Assembly: GCF_011762185.1 (NCBI RefSeq)
Contig: NZ_JAASQJ010000002.1
Location: 434,001-498,000, forward strand
DNA length: 64,000 nucleotides
Direction: 5' to 3'
Origin: Dyadobacter arcticus
GTDB taxonomy: Bacteria > Bacteroidota > Bacteroidia > Cytophagales > Spirosomataceae
A program made the position numbers and the translations under genes. The first letter of the stretch is position 1. The number at the start of each line of letters is the position of its first letter. Positions 32,826 to 41,929 of the stretch are shown piece by piece. The notes beneath the pieces are model-generated. The model did no database searches. It was not told the origin of the DNA and worked only from the letters and a program-made list of their open reading frames with translations.

Positions 32826-34121
32826 TTAATCCTTATCTGCTTCACTATTGGCCGCTCCAAATCGAAGCAGCATTTTGCGTATTCCACCAATCAAATTTTT
32901 ACGATAAACAAAAATCAATCCGAGTATAACAAAACTTAGTGCCAGCAATATCACAAAACCGAGGTAATCGCTGTCCAGACTTCTGTTGATCAGGTCACCA
33001 AGAATTAGAATGATCGTTATAGCAATGGTGAATGTCAGCAATGCAAATATCCCATAATATGTTACCGGTGAGGCTATTTTAGCAATTACGGCTTTGATTT
33101 CGGCCCTGACTTTGTCCAGCTTTTCATCTATAAAGTCAGTAAAAAATGAAAAGAGTTTGTTTTTCGCTTCTTTCTTTTCCTTGGCAGCGTCGTCCAGGCT
33201 GGGTGCAGCTGCGAGCGGATTGGTAATCTCTGCCTCTCTCCGGATCATCAGCACTGCATGTTCATTGGGAGAAATGGCAGTCCCATCCGACCTGGCATAA
33301 ACCTTTGTAAACTCAGCCCCGAAATAAAGGATAATGGAAGAATAATAAATCCAGGTAAGCAGGATAACAATGGATGCGGATGTTCCATACGCCGCACCCA
33401 GATCGGATTTCCCGAGGTAAAAACTAATTGCAAATTTTCCTACCGCAAATAAAATCGCGGTAAACGTTGCACCAACAATGCATTCTTTCCACCTAACGTG
33501 GCCGTCGGGAAGTACCTTGAATATCACTGTAAAAAGTGCTGCAATAATCACGATCACCAAACCAACATTCAATACCGAAAATATCACAACTGAAACTTCC
33601 GAAAAATAGCGTTCAAGGCGGTTGCTCAGCAGGTCTACCATCGCATTCACGCCAAGAGATACGATGAGCAAAAACCCAAGCGTAAGAATGATGGAAAATG
33701 ACAATAACCTGTTTTTTAGATATTGCAGCCAGCTTTTTTGGGGTTTGGATTTGATTGACCAGATGTAATTGATCGAATCCTGGATTTCAGCAAAAACCCC
33801 CGTCGCTCCAATGAGCAACGTGACGCCTCCAATAGCAGCTGCCATATTAGATTTGTTTGTAATTGCAGCATTTTTGATCAGTTCCTGGACCTGCGCCGCG
33901 GCCTGCTTTCCTACAAGCCCGCTTATTTGGCCATATAGCTCACCCTGAAAAGCTTCCTTACCATAAAAAATGCTGACAATCGAAATGATCAGCAGCAGCA
34001 TGGGTGCAATGGAAAAAATGGTGTAATAAGACAACGCTGCGCTCAGCTTCATCGCGTTGTCGTCCGAAAATTCGGATAAGGTCTCTTTAAGTAGAGAGAG
34101 TATAAATTTGATCCGCTTCAT
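32826..34121 (-). CDS. YihY/BrkB-family inner-membrane protein
   Basis: The product is 431 residues with six main hydrophobic helices in the YihY domain (from SAALSYYTIFSIAPMLLLII, through SFSIILTLGFLLIVSLGV and ILFAVGKFAISFYLGKSDLG, to SIVILLTWIYYSSIILYFGA). The signature FGAEFTKVYAR follows. After a charged cytoplasmic stretch (about 300-345) it has two further helices (YYGIFALLTFTIAITIILIL, DYLGFVILLALSFVILGLIF). The fold was once called RNase BN by error; its role is unclear, possibly transport. The extra C-terminal helices are beyond the core family. Confidence 0.9.
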   Translation of the reverse strand: MKRIKFILSLLKETLSEFSDDNAMKLSAALSYYTIFSIAPMLLLIISIVSIFYGKEAFQGELYGQISGLVGKQAAAQVQELIKNAAITNKSNMAAAIGGVTLLIGATGVFAEIQDSINYIWSIKSKPQKSWLQYLKNRLLSFSIILTLGFLLIVSLGVNAMVDLLSNRLERYFSEVSVVIFSVLNVGLVIVIIAALFTVIFKVLPDGHVRWKECIVGATFTAILFAVGKFAISFYLGKSDLGAAYGTSASIVILLTWIYYSSIILYFGAEFTKVYARSDGTAISPNEHAVLMIRREAEITNPLAAAPSLDDAAKEKKEAKNKLFSFFTDFIDEKLDKVRAEIKAVIAKIASPVTYYGIFALLTFTIAITIILILGDLINRSLDSDYLGFVILLALSFVILGLIFVYRKNLIGGIRKMLLRFGAANSEADKD

Positions 34122-34219
34122 ATGAGTTAGTTGACGTCCACCTCATTAAAAGGCTCTCCCGTTTACTCAAACAATTGTACCAAGATACTTTTGGGAATGG
34201 TTTTATTGCTTCAACCCGC

Positions 34220-35014
34220 ATGAAACTGTCCGAAATATGGATATATCCTGTAAAATCCCTGGGTGGGATACGCCTGTTAGCCGCTCAGGTGGAAGACTGT
34301 GGCCTGCAATACGACCGTCGTTGGATGGTTGTGGACGAAAACGGGAAATTTCTCACGCAGCGGGTCCATGCAAATATGGCATTACTGGATGTCTCGTTAG
34401 ACCCAAATGGATTAATTCTATCCAATCGGCTCGATACAGAGCAGCAAGTCCTCGTTCCATTCGATCGGGTCTCCGATGAGGCCGTTGAAGTTAGAATATG
34501 GGATGATGTGGTAACCGCATTCACAGTTTGTAACGTTGCCGACCAATGGCTCACCAATCAACTGGGTAAAAAAGTAAGGATTGTGGCCATGACAGACGAG
34601 ACCAAGAGGAAACGAAATCCTGATTATACAAGCCATGGTGAACTGGTAAGCTTTGCCGACGATTTTCCCTATTTGCTCATTTCACAAGCATCGCTGGACG
34701 ATCTGAATGGTAAACTCGATTCTCCTGTCGAAATGAAGCGGTTCCGGCCCAACTTTGTCGTATCCGGAACATTGCCTTTCGCCGAGGATGCCTGGAAATA
34801 CATTAAGATCGGAAATGCTGGTTTCGAAGCCGCTAACGCCTGCGAAAGGTGCATCATGGTTAACATTGATCCCAAAACAGGTATGAAAAGCCCTGAGCCC
34901 CTTAAAGCACTTTTTGGTTACCGCTGGATCGATAAGAAGATATTTTTCGGTAGAAATATGGTCTGTGTAGAAAGTGGAATTGTATGCGAAGGTGACGAAA
35001 TCGTATTGGTGTAA
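34220..35014 (+). CDS. MOSC-domain protein, YcbX/MARC-like
   Basis: The product is 264 residues from the ATG at 34220 (MKLSEIWIYPVKSLGGIRLL, the family's beta-barrel N-terminal start); the open frame begins earlier at 34175. The MOSC domain covers about 100-264 with FPYLLISQASLDDLNGKL, RFRPNFVVSGTLPFAEDAWK and the molybdenum-cofactor-ligating cysteine in ANACERCIMVNIDPKTGMK. YcbX-type enzymes reduce N-hydroxylated bases and other N-oxides. It is divergent from YihY and convergent with the next gene. Confidence 0.92.
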   Translation: MKLSEIWIYPVKSLGGIRLLAAQVEDCGLQYDRRWMVVDENGKFLTQRVHANMALLDVSLDPNGLILSNRLDTEQQVLVPFDRVSDEAVEVRIWDDVVTAFTVCNVADQWLTNQLGKKVRIVAMTDETKRKRNPDYTSHGELVSFADDFPYLLISQASLDDLNGKLDSPVEMKRFRPNFVVSGTLPFAEDAWKYIKIGNAGFEAANACERCIMVNIDPKTGMKSPEPLKALFGYRWIDKKIFFGRNMVCVESGIVCEGDEIVLV

Positions 35015-35016
35015 TT

Positions 35017-35547
35017 TTATATTGACTCGTCGTATGCATCTTTTATCCAGCCCAAAAGTTCCGCATCAATTTCTTCAATTGTGGAAATTTGAACCCTGTG
35101 TGTACACATGGCACCAAATGGGCCCGAATTGCCGAGTCTTTCTCCGGTCGGCCGGCTCTTGAATTTTAAACCAAGATCAACGCGCGTTTTTGAGGCGGGT
35201 TTGATCAGCGCGAATTGCTTTTTACGGATAATGCTAACGCTATCCTTCTTCGGGGTAATGGTAATATCGTCACCAAATTCGCTGATTTCGTTGAGTAGTG
35301 TTTCGTATATCGGTTTTAGCTGCTCCTTACCCTTGTACTGATTTTCGACCAGAATTTCATCTTCAAAAGAACCCGCATCAGACTTTCTGACTTTCAATGC
35401 GATGAGATTGGCAAAACCATATGTTACACCTTGCTCAGTCTGCAAATAATGCATCATTTCCTTATGCTTTTCCAGCCCCGACTGGTTTAAAATTTCGATC
35501 CATTGACCGAGCGTTTTTCCTGTTTTTTCTAGTAAGGTATCTTCCAT
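35017..35547 (-). CDS. DUF4287/DUF5655-domain protein
   Basis: The product is 176 residues. The N-terminal half fits DUF4287 (TGKTLGQWIEILNQSGLEKH, HYLQTEQGVTYGFANLIALK). The C-terminal half fits DUF5655 (GKEQLKPIYETLLNEISEFG, PKKDSVSIIRKKQFALIKPA, RVDLGLKFK). DUF5655 is a predicted transport- or nucleic-acid-associated domain of unknown biochemical role. The gene is single and convergent with the MOSC gene by two bases. Confidence 0.85.
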   Translation of the reverse strand: MEDTLLEKTGKTLGQWIEILNQSGLEKHKEMMHYLQTEQGVTYGFANLIALKVRKSDAGSFEDEILVENQYKGKEQLKPIYETLLNEISEFGDDITITPKKDSVSIIRKKQFALIKPASKTRVDLGLKFKSRPTGERLGNSGPFGAMCTHRVQISTIEEIDAELLGWIKDAYDESI

Positions 35548-35748
35548 ACAATCAAGCGTTTAGAATGGTCTGACCTGAGTTAAAATAAAACCAATATACG
35601 AGGATTTCAAATATTGATGGGACATCTATTTTCAAGGAATTGATTTACCGCAGGCTGATTTTCTGGATAAGCGACTCGTTGCTAAACCGTAACCCGACAT
35701 TGGCACAATTGTTACTGCAAGGCATGGTAAATCATTTCGCAATTCAGC

Positions 35749-36948
35749 ATGACCGATTTGTTACCCAAAGACATCAGCGCTTTTTTACCACCACACAACA
35801 TTCAGAATCCGTTCAAATCCTTCTGGATGGGTGGATTTGAATGCACAGACCAATTGAACATACATGGAGATCGGGTCGATCTTTCAACTGTAACCCGCCA
35901 TCTTGAACTTATTGAGCAGGATTACGAACGTATAAAGTCAATCGGCATCACGACAGTACGGGAAGGTATCCGATGGAGTATGGTCGAATACAAGCCATAC
36001 TGCTACGATTTCAGCTCTGTGCGTTCAATGATCCTCTCCGGGCAACAATCTGGCATTCAGCAGCTATGGGATATCTGTCACTTTGGTTACCCCGACGATC
36101 TCAGCCCATTGCACCCACACTTTACAGCTCGTTTTACCGCGCTTTGCAAGGCTTTTGGGGAGTTCTTCTATCGGGTTAGTCCATTTGAAACATTGATCGT
36201 TACGCCTATCAATGAAGTCAGTTTCATTTCGTGGCTAGGGGGAGACGTTGCTGGCACCAGTCCCTATTGCCGCAACAACGGCTGGGACGTGAAATACGCT
36301 TTAATGCGTGCCTACATTGCTGGTATTAAAGCACTTAAAGAAGTTAATCCCGATGTGCGGATCATGACAACCGAGCCGTTGGTCAACATGGTTCCGGCTA
36401 ATCTGGAGGATTATGATGAAAAAAACCGTGCACTGGTAGCACATGAGTTACAATATCAATCGGTTGACATGTTGTGTGGCCGAATTTGCCCCGAGCTTGG
36501 CGGCAGCGAAGATCTGCTGGATATACTGGGTTTCAATTACTACTATAATAATCAGTGGGTTGCGGGCACGTTTGATTTTCTGGGATGGAATGATCCGGTC
36601 CCTGACCCACGCTGGCGATCGTTATCAAGTCTTTTAAAAGAAGCTTATTTGCGTTACAAGCGTCCGGTGGTACTTTCGGAAACAAGCCACCCCGGAAGCG
36701 ACAGGCCGTTATGGATTAAAATGGTGGGTGAAGAATCATTTAAGCTTATCCGTGATAACATTCCGCTATGGGGAGTTTGCCTCTACCCCATCATCGACCG
36801 CCCCGACTGGGATAACCTGGATAACTGGCATAGTTCCGGCCTATGGGACATGAATCCCGAAAAAGGCTTGCACAGCCGTATTTTGCATCAGCCTTCCGCG
36901 GATGCGTTGCTTTTAAGTCAGAAACTGGTTGGTACGCATATTGGATAA
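35749..36948 (+). CDS. Glycoside hydrolase family 1-like enzyme
   Basis: The product is 399 residues and cytoplasmic. The TIM-barrel catalytic pair is visible: acid/base E156 in VTPINEVSF and nucleophile E311 in VVLSETSHPG. GH1-like context includes SFWMGGFECTDQLNIHGDRV at the front, VREGIRWSMVEYKPY, GFNYYYNNQW and WGVCLYPIIDRPDWDN. The length is somewhat short for GH1 (about 450), so it belongs to a divergent GH1-like group often labelled beta-glucosidase/6-phospho-beta-glucosidase. The substrate is not decided by the sequence. A 200-base gap in front holds nothing I recognise. Confidence 0.85.
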   Translation: MTDLLPKDISAFLPPHNIQNPFKSFWMGGFECTDQLNIHGDRVDLSTVTRHLELIEQDYERIKSIGITTVREGIRWSMVEYKPYCYDFSSVRSMILSGQQSGIQQLWDICHFGYPDDLSPLHPHFTARFTALCKAFGEFFYRVSPFETLIVTPINEVSFISWLGGDVAGTSPYCRNNGWDVKYALMRAYIAGIKALKEVNPDVRIMTTEPLVNMVPANLEDYDEKNRALVAHELQYQSVDMLCGRICPELGGSEDLLDILGFNYYYNNQWVAGTFDFLGWNDPVPDPRWRSLSSLLKEAYLRYKRPVVLSETSHPGSDRPLWIKMVGEESFKLIRDNIPLWGVCLYPIIDRPDWDNLDNWHSSGLWDMNPEKGLHSRILHQPSADALLLSQKLVGTHIG

Positions 36949-36968
36949 CCGTTAAAATTCGTGTAAGA

Positions 36969-39900
36969 TCATCTGAAATTCCTTCCAGTGGGAAAAATCT
37001 CCGTTTGCACGTCTTTCCTTACCTGCGCTCTTTTGTTGATTGCCTGAGATACGTACTCATCCTTTTCGTCGGCGCGGGAAAGGGTGAGTATATCCGGATT
37101 TTCTTCTTCGGTTGCAGTGAGCTTCTTTAACAAAATCGACAAATCATAACATTTTTGGACAATAACATGGGTGACATCGCCTTCTCGCTGCAGTTTTCCT
37201 TCTACCATTAACAGCCTTGCCCGCAGGATTTCCTTTCTATATTTCTCAAAAAGACTCTGAAAAACCACCAGATTGGCATAACCTGTCTCGTCCTCAATGG
37301 TAATAAAGCAAACGCCTCCCGCTGTCCCAGGCCGCTGGCGCACCAATACCAAACCAGCCACTTTTACCATTCTCGCATTGCCAATTAAATCCAGTTCCTT
37401 GGTTGAAAAAACTTTAAGCGATGACAATTTCTCCCGCACAAAACTGACCGGATGCGCTTTCAATGACAACGATGTTGAAGCATAATCCTGCACGACATGC
37501 TCGGAGGCGGTCATTAAAGGAAGTTGCACAAAAGCTTCCATTGAACTTTCAGAAGGCTGCCCTTCAAATAATCCGACAGGCCGGTCACTCAAAGCAGACA
37601 CTTCCCACAGCGCCTCCCTCCTATCCAACCCAATAGACCTGAATGCATCCGCATCCGCCAGTTTTTCCAATGCACTCTGCGAAACACCCACATCGCGTAA
37701 GGTATGTATGTTGGTAAATGGTTTTTGTCTGCCGGAAACTAAAAGTTGTACATCGTCTTCCCGCAAACCCTTTACCTGCCTGAAACCCAACCGGATCGGA
37801 CAATAATCTTTTTCACTTTTCCTATCCTCTAAAAGATTATCCCAATCGGAATAATTAATATCCACCGGACGCACTTCGACATGATGATTTCTGGCATCGA
37901 TAATAATCTGAGCGGGTTGGTAAAAGCCCATCGGCATGCTATTCAATAAAGCTGTGGCAAAAACATCGGGATAATAGCATTTGAGATAACAGGAAACATA
38001 CACCAGCAATGCAAAACTGGCCGCGTGACTTTCTGGGAAACCGTAACTGCCAAAACCTTCCAATTGTTTGAAAATGCGCTGTGCAAATTCTTTGGTATAT
38101 CCATTTGCTGTCATTCCCGCAGTCAGCTTTTGCTCAAACTTCTCAACCATTCCTTTCACCTTGAAAGTCGCCATGCTACGCCGCAGTTCGTCGGCCTCCG
38201 TGGGCGTAAAACCCGCTGCTACAATTGCAATTTTCATTGCTTGTTCCTGAAAGAGTGGGACGCCCAATGTTTTACCTAAAATTTTTTCCAATGCGGGAGA
38301 CGGATAGTCAACATCCTCTTCCTTATTTCTCCTACGTAAGTAAGGATGCACCATATCCCCCTGAATTGGCCCTGGGCGCACAATGGCAACTTCAATCACC
38401 AGATCATAAAAACAGCGAGGTTTCAACCTGGGTAACATAGCCTGTTGCGCACGGCTTTCGATCTGGAAAACACCTATGGTATCTGCCCTGCAAATCATGT
38501 CATACACTTCAGTTTCGTCCGGAGGGATATTTGCCAGCGTATAATCTTTGTTGTAATGTTTTTTGGCTAAATCAAATGCTTTGCGGATGCAGGTTAGCAT
38601 ACCCAATGCGAGTACATCGATCTTTAAAAAACCCAATGTGTCAATGTCGTCTTTGTTCCATTCAATGCAGGTCCTGTTTTCCATCCGGGCATTGAGTACG
38701 GGGCACAAATCGGAAAGTTTGCCCTGCGTGATTACAAAGCCACCGGTATGCTGTCCAAGCTGTCTTGGGAAACCCATAAATTGTTTGGTCAAATCCAGGA
38801 TTTTGATAAGATGCGGGTCATTAGGATTAAAACCCTCCTCAGCAACCCGCTTTCCCTCAAACCATTCATCCGTAAATTCCCAAATGGAATTAGAAAGCCT
38901 GCTAATGGCATCAGCAGACATTCCCATGGCTTTTGCCACATCCCGGATAGACCCTCTCTGGTGTTGCTGGGTTACAGTCGCAACGATACCAGCCCGGTCC
39001 CTGCCATATTTTTGATAAATATATTGGATCACCTCTTCCCTCCGCTCATGCTCAAAATCGACATCAATATCCGGCGGCTCATTGCGTGCTGAAGAAATAA
39101 AGCGTTCAAAAAGTAAGTCTATCTCTATCGGATTGACAGAAGTTATCCCCAAACAATAACAAATCGTAGAGTTAGCCGCAGATCCCCTGCCCTGGCAAAG
39201 AATCCTTTGCTCTCGCGCGAAACGAACAATATCATATACTGTAAGAAAATAGGGTGCATAGTCCATTTCCTCTACAAACTTCATTTCATAATTGATCGCA
39301 TCTTCGATCTTTTTGGGAATACATGCTCCAAATATCTCCAACGCTCCTTTCCATGTTAACTCTTCAAGTTCTATTAACGGTGGGCGGTTTCCACTTGTAA
39401 TTTCCTCAGGATAAACGTATTTCAATTCTTTCAAGGAAAACTGGCAGGCGTCGGCAATTTCCAGTGTGCGATGTACGGCATCCGGATAATTCCGAAAAAG
39501 CCTAAGCATTTCCTCATTCTCTTTCAGGTACCGTTCCCCGTTCTGATAGAGTCGAAAACCTGCATTGGTAATGGTACATTTTTCGCGGATACAGGTCAGG
39601 ATATCCTGCAATTCCCGCCGAGCCGGATGATGATAATACACATCATTGGTCGCAACCATTGGAACACCCAACTGTTCAGCCAGTTGCGAAATCCGGTACA
39701 ATCTTTTGGTATCATCTCCCTGATATGAGCGGGCAGCAGCGATGTAAATGTCCTTCCCAAAAGCCCATTTATATTCTTTTAGTGCATTCTTAAATTCCTG
39801 TTCAAAATCAAAATGTTTATTCAATGCAGCAGGTGGCACCACAATTAGTTTCATCCCTTTTGCATGACGGTAAACATCCGCTTTATACAAGTCACACTTC

Positions 39901-40205
39901 CCTTTTTCTGTGCGAAGGTTGCCTTCGGTCAACAATGCCGAAAGTTGTGAATAGGCTTGTTGGGTCGTTGGATATGCCAACAGACTGGGCCCATCCAGCA
40001 AATCTAATCGGCAAGCTGGGATAATTTCAATTTCTTTTCCTTTCGCTGCCGCATAACCACGAACAATTCCCGCGAGTGTATTCCGGTCGGTGATTGCAAT
40101 TTTTTTATAGCCATATTTCAAAGCCTGTTGTACCAGTTCTTCCGGATGCGATCCGCCGCGCAGAAAGCTGAAATTTGTCGTTACTTGTAGTTCGGTATAT
40201 TTCAT
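36969..40205 (-). CDS. dnaE2: Error-prone DNA polymerase III alpha subunit DnaE2
   Basis: The product is 1078 residues, the DnaE2 length. PHP domain at the start (YTELQVTTNFSFLRGGSHPE, KIAITDRNTLAGIVRGYAA). Catalytic palm region with GRGSAANSTICYCLGIT and PDIDVDFEHERREEVIQYIY (catalytic Asp residues). Then RQLGQHTGGFVITQGKL, FPESHAASFALLVYVSCYLK, and a C-terminal OB fold (VKVAGLVLVRQRPGTAGGVC). It performs damage-induced translesion synthesis together with ImuA and ImuB. It follows imuB after a 51-base gap holding a 16-bp hairpin. Confidence 0.96.
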   Translation of the reverse strand: MKYTELQVTTNFSFLRGGSHPEELVQQALKYGYKKIAITDRNTLAGIVRGYAAAKGKEIEIIPACRLDLLDGPSLLAYPTTQQAYSQLSALLTEGNLRTEKGKCDLYKADVYRHAKGMKLIVVPPAALNKHFDFEQEFKNALKEYKWAFGKDIYIAAARSYQGDDTKRLYRISQLAEQLGVPMVATNDVYYHHPARRELQDILTCIREKCTITNAGFRLYQNGERYLKENEEMLRLFRNYPDAVHRTLEIADACQFSLKELKYVYPEEITSGNRPPLIELEELTWKGALEIFGACIPKKIEDAINYEMKFVEEMDYAPYFLTVYDIVRFAREQRILCQGRGSAANSTICYCLGITSVNPIEIDLLFERFISSARNEPPDIDVDFEHERREEVIQYIYQKYGRDRAGIVATVTQQHQRGSIRDVAKAMGMSADAISRLSNSIWEFTDEWFEGKRVAEEGFNPNDPHLIKILDLTKQFMGFPRQLGQHTGGFVITQGKLSDLCPVLNARMENRTCIEWNKDDIDTLGFLKIDVLALGMLTCIRKAFDLAKKHYNKDYTLANIPPDETEVYDMICRADTIGVFQIESRAQQAMLPRLKPRCFYDLVIEVAIVRPGPIQGDMVHPYLRRRNKEEDVDYPSPALEKILGKTLGVPLFQEQAMKIAIVAAGFTPTEADELRRSMATFKVKGMVEKFEQKLTAGMTANGYTKEFAQRIFKQLEGFGSYGFPESHAASFALLVYVSCYLKCYYPDVFATALLNSMPMGFYQPAQIIIDARNHHVEVRPVDINYSDWDNLLEDRKSEKDYCPIRLGFRQVKGLREDDVQLLVSGRQKPFTNIHTLRDVGVSQSALEKLADADAFRSIGLDRREALWEVSALSDRPVGLFEGQPSESSMEAFVQLPLMTASEHVVQDYASTSLSLKAHPVSFVREKLSSLKVFSTKELDLIGNARMVKVAGLVLVRQRPGTAGGVCFITIEDETGYANLVVFQSLFEKYRKEILRARLLMVEGKLQREGDVTHVIVQKCYDLSILLKKLTATEEENPDILTLSRADEKDEYVSQAINKRAQVRKDVQTEIFPTGRNFR

Positions 40206-40222
40206 CGTATTCGCTGGTTGTT

Positions 40223-40255
40223 AGCCTTGGCAAGTCTTTAAGACTTACCAAGGCT
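40223..40255. repeat. 16-bp inverted repeat between imuB and dnaE2
   Basis: AGCCTTGGCAAGTCTT, one base, then AAGACTTACCAAGGCT, with one mismatched pair. It fills the gap between the imuB stop and the dnaE2 start. No T-run follows in the direction of transcription, so it is not a standard terminator; it may be a REP-like element or an mRNA-processing hairpin. Confidence 0.7.
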
Positions 40256-40256
40256 G

Positions 40257-41756
40257 TCAAGAAAAAAAACCGTGTATGAACCATTTCGAATTATTCTCAT
40301 CGTAATGTCCAAGCCTGAAAATCCAGTATCGGGCACCGAATTGATCCTCAACACAATAATAATCCCGGTGCAGCCCTTGTTCCAGCCACCACTCCCTTTC
40401 AATCCTTTCTGGACCATCTGCTCTTTTAATCGTATGCACTTCGCCTTTGTACCGAAAAAGCATAGGCGGATAATCGGGTACCGGAGAAGTAGCCTGGATA
40501 GGCAGCGGATCAAGCAACAAATGGACAGGTCTTGGTCGGTCTGTACGCCAATTGGTTTCTGGTTTTTCCGTCAAAGACGCTGCGACTTTTATCGATCGTT
40601 CGGGCCAATGGTGTTCATCCGGTAAATAGCGCTGGATCGACTGCATTCCTGCCCTTCCTGCCAGCCTGTCAAGCAATTCCATTAGACTTACATCATCGGC
40701 ACTTCCCGACAGATTCCAAAGCGTTTCCTGAACAGGGTCAACATCTTCCACAACCGGCGCCTCAAGCAGGAATAGCTCTATACCCAGGTCGGGTTCAATG
40801 GTAGAGATTTTCAATTCAAAAAGTCTGAACAAATGCTCCACATGGTGAGACCCACTATTGGTTACGATGTCAATTTGTTCCATTTTTCCATCGACCCGAT
40901 GTCCCTTAAAAATAGCAGACCTTAACCCCTTACCTTCTTTCGCTAAACGACCGCAAAGCATTTTCAGAAGCCTTCTTAATGCAATCTGAATGCCCGTTGC
41001 CGTCACAATTGGCTCCAAGCATGGTAATCTTTCCTGATAAGGCACAATTGGCTGAACCGGCTGAATGATCTCAATCGCATTCCCCAAAGCCTGATCGATC
41101 CGATCCAGAAGCTGCTGACCAAATCGCCTGCGCAGCACTGAACGCGGCATATTTATAAAATTCCTGATCTGGTAAAATCCCAGCTTTTGCATCCGCTCTA
41201 AAACAATATCATCAAGGCGCAGTGCAGCAGGAGGCAATGTTAAAAGCGCATTTTCCTGACCATTTACGTCTATAATTCGCTTCCGTTGTCCATAATGTGA
41301 AACTGCCCAGGACGCGCCAATAGTATCAGCGATTGCCACACTGACATCATATCCTATATTTTTGAGCTTTACAACTATTTCTTTCAGATAGGCCCGTTCC
41401 CCACCCCATAAATATGCGCAGCCTGTAATATCCAAAATCAAGCAGTCGGGCAGGTTCACTGCGGCAAAAGGAGTGTAACGTATACACCATTCCGCCAGTG
41501 CTTCCAGCAGCTCATCTGCCTTGCCCGGCTTATCATCAATTACTTCTAGTGAAGGAAATAATGCCTTTGCATCCGCTACCAACATTCCTACCTCAATACT
41601 ATTGGCCAAAGCCAGTGAACTGGATGCCTTCACCACCAATCGTCCACGCTCGGGCGCAGCCAATACAAACTGCTCACCTTTAAGATCAGGCCGCTCAATC
41701 ACAGTCCAATCTGTGATTAAATGTCGAAACCATATGGTGGCGAAACGCTGGGGCAT
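40257..41756 (-). CDS. imuB: ImuB, inactive Y-family DNA polymerase-like protein
   Basis: The product is 499 residues from the ATG at 41756 (MPQRFATIWFRHLITDWTVI); the longer frame from 41870 lacks family resemblance in its first 38 residues. The polymerase-like part has LADAKALFPSLEVI-like VADAKALFPS, YTPFAAVNLPDCLILDITGC, GASWAVSHYG and a helix-hairpin region (MQKLGFYQIRNFINMPRSVL). The first carboxylate motif of active Y polymerases is replaced by ATIWF, as in ImuB. The C-terminus ends RYWIFRLGHYDEN-like, where clamp binding lies. It bridges DnaE2, the clamp and ImuA in mutagenic repair. Confidence 0.94.
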   Translation of the reverse strand: MPQRFATIWFRHLITDWTVIERPDLKGEQFVLAAPERGRLVVKASSSLALANSIEVGMLVADAKALFPSLEVIDDKPGKADELLEALAEWCIRYTPFAAVNLPDCLILDITGCAYLWGGERAYLKEIVVKLKNIGYDVSVAIADTIGASWAVSHYGQRKRIIDVNGQENALLTLPPAALRLDDIVLERMQKLGFYQIRNFINMPRSVLRRRFGQQLLDRIDQALGNAIEIIQPVQPIVPYQERLPCLEPIVTATGIQIALRRLLKMLCGRLAKEGKGLRSAIFKGHRVDGKMEQIDIVTNSGSHHVEHLFRLFELKISTIEPDLGIELFLLEAPVVEDVDPVQETLWNLSGSADDVSLMELLDRLAGRAGMQSIQRYLPDEHHWPERSIKVAASLTEKPETNWRTDRPRPVHLLLDPLPIQATSPVPDYPPMLFRYKGEVHTIKRADGPERIEREWWLEQGLHRDYYCVEDQFGARYWIFRLGHYDENNSKWFIHGFFS

Positions 41757-41782
41757 TGTTAAGATAATATTTTTTTTAAATA

Positions 41783-41896
41783 ATTGATATTCAATAGAAT
41801 ATAATAATATTGATATTTTAAATATCTGATATTTGATCACAATAATATCAAATTGTTTGGATAAGTACAAGGATTTATTTTACTTTGTTACGACAA
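41783..41896. promoter_or_regulatory. Cluster of inverted repeats in the imuB/dinD divergent promoter
   Basis: ATTGA-TAT-TCAAT (41783-41795), GATATTT-T-AAATATC (41812-41826) and TGATATT-N10-AATATCA (41827-41850) share a TTGATATT-like half-site. TTGT-TACG-ACAA lies at 41885-41896, close to dinD. The region is AT-rich, so the statistical weight is modest, but it sits exactly between two damage-response operons. Confidence 0.45.
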
Positions 41897-41929
41897 AAAA
41901 ATCTATTTAACACACCTAAATGATTGACC

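Noticed and set aside
40223..40255. Rho-independent terminator of imuB
   Set aside because: In the direction of transcription the T-run comes before the stem, not after it.
41757..41870. Longer ImuB start at 41870
   Set aside because: The added 38 residues are translated from an AT-rich palindromic promoter region and are absent from the family start.
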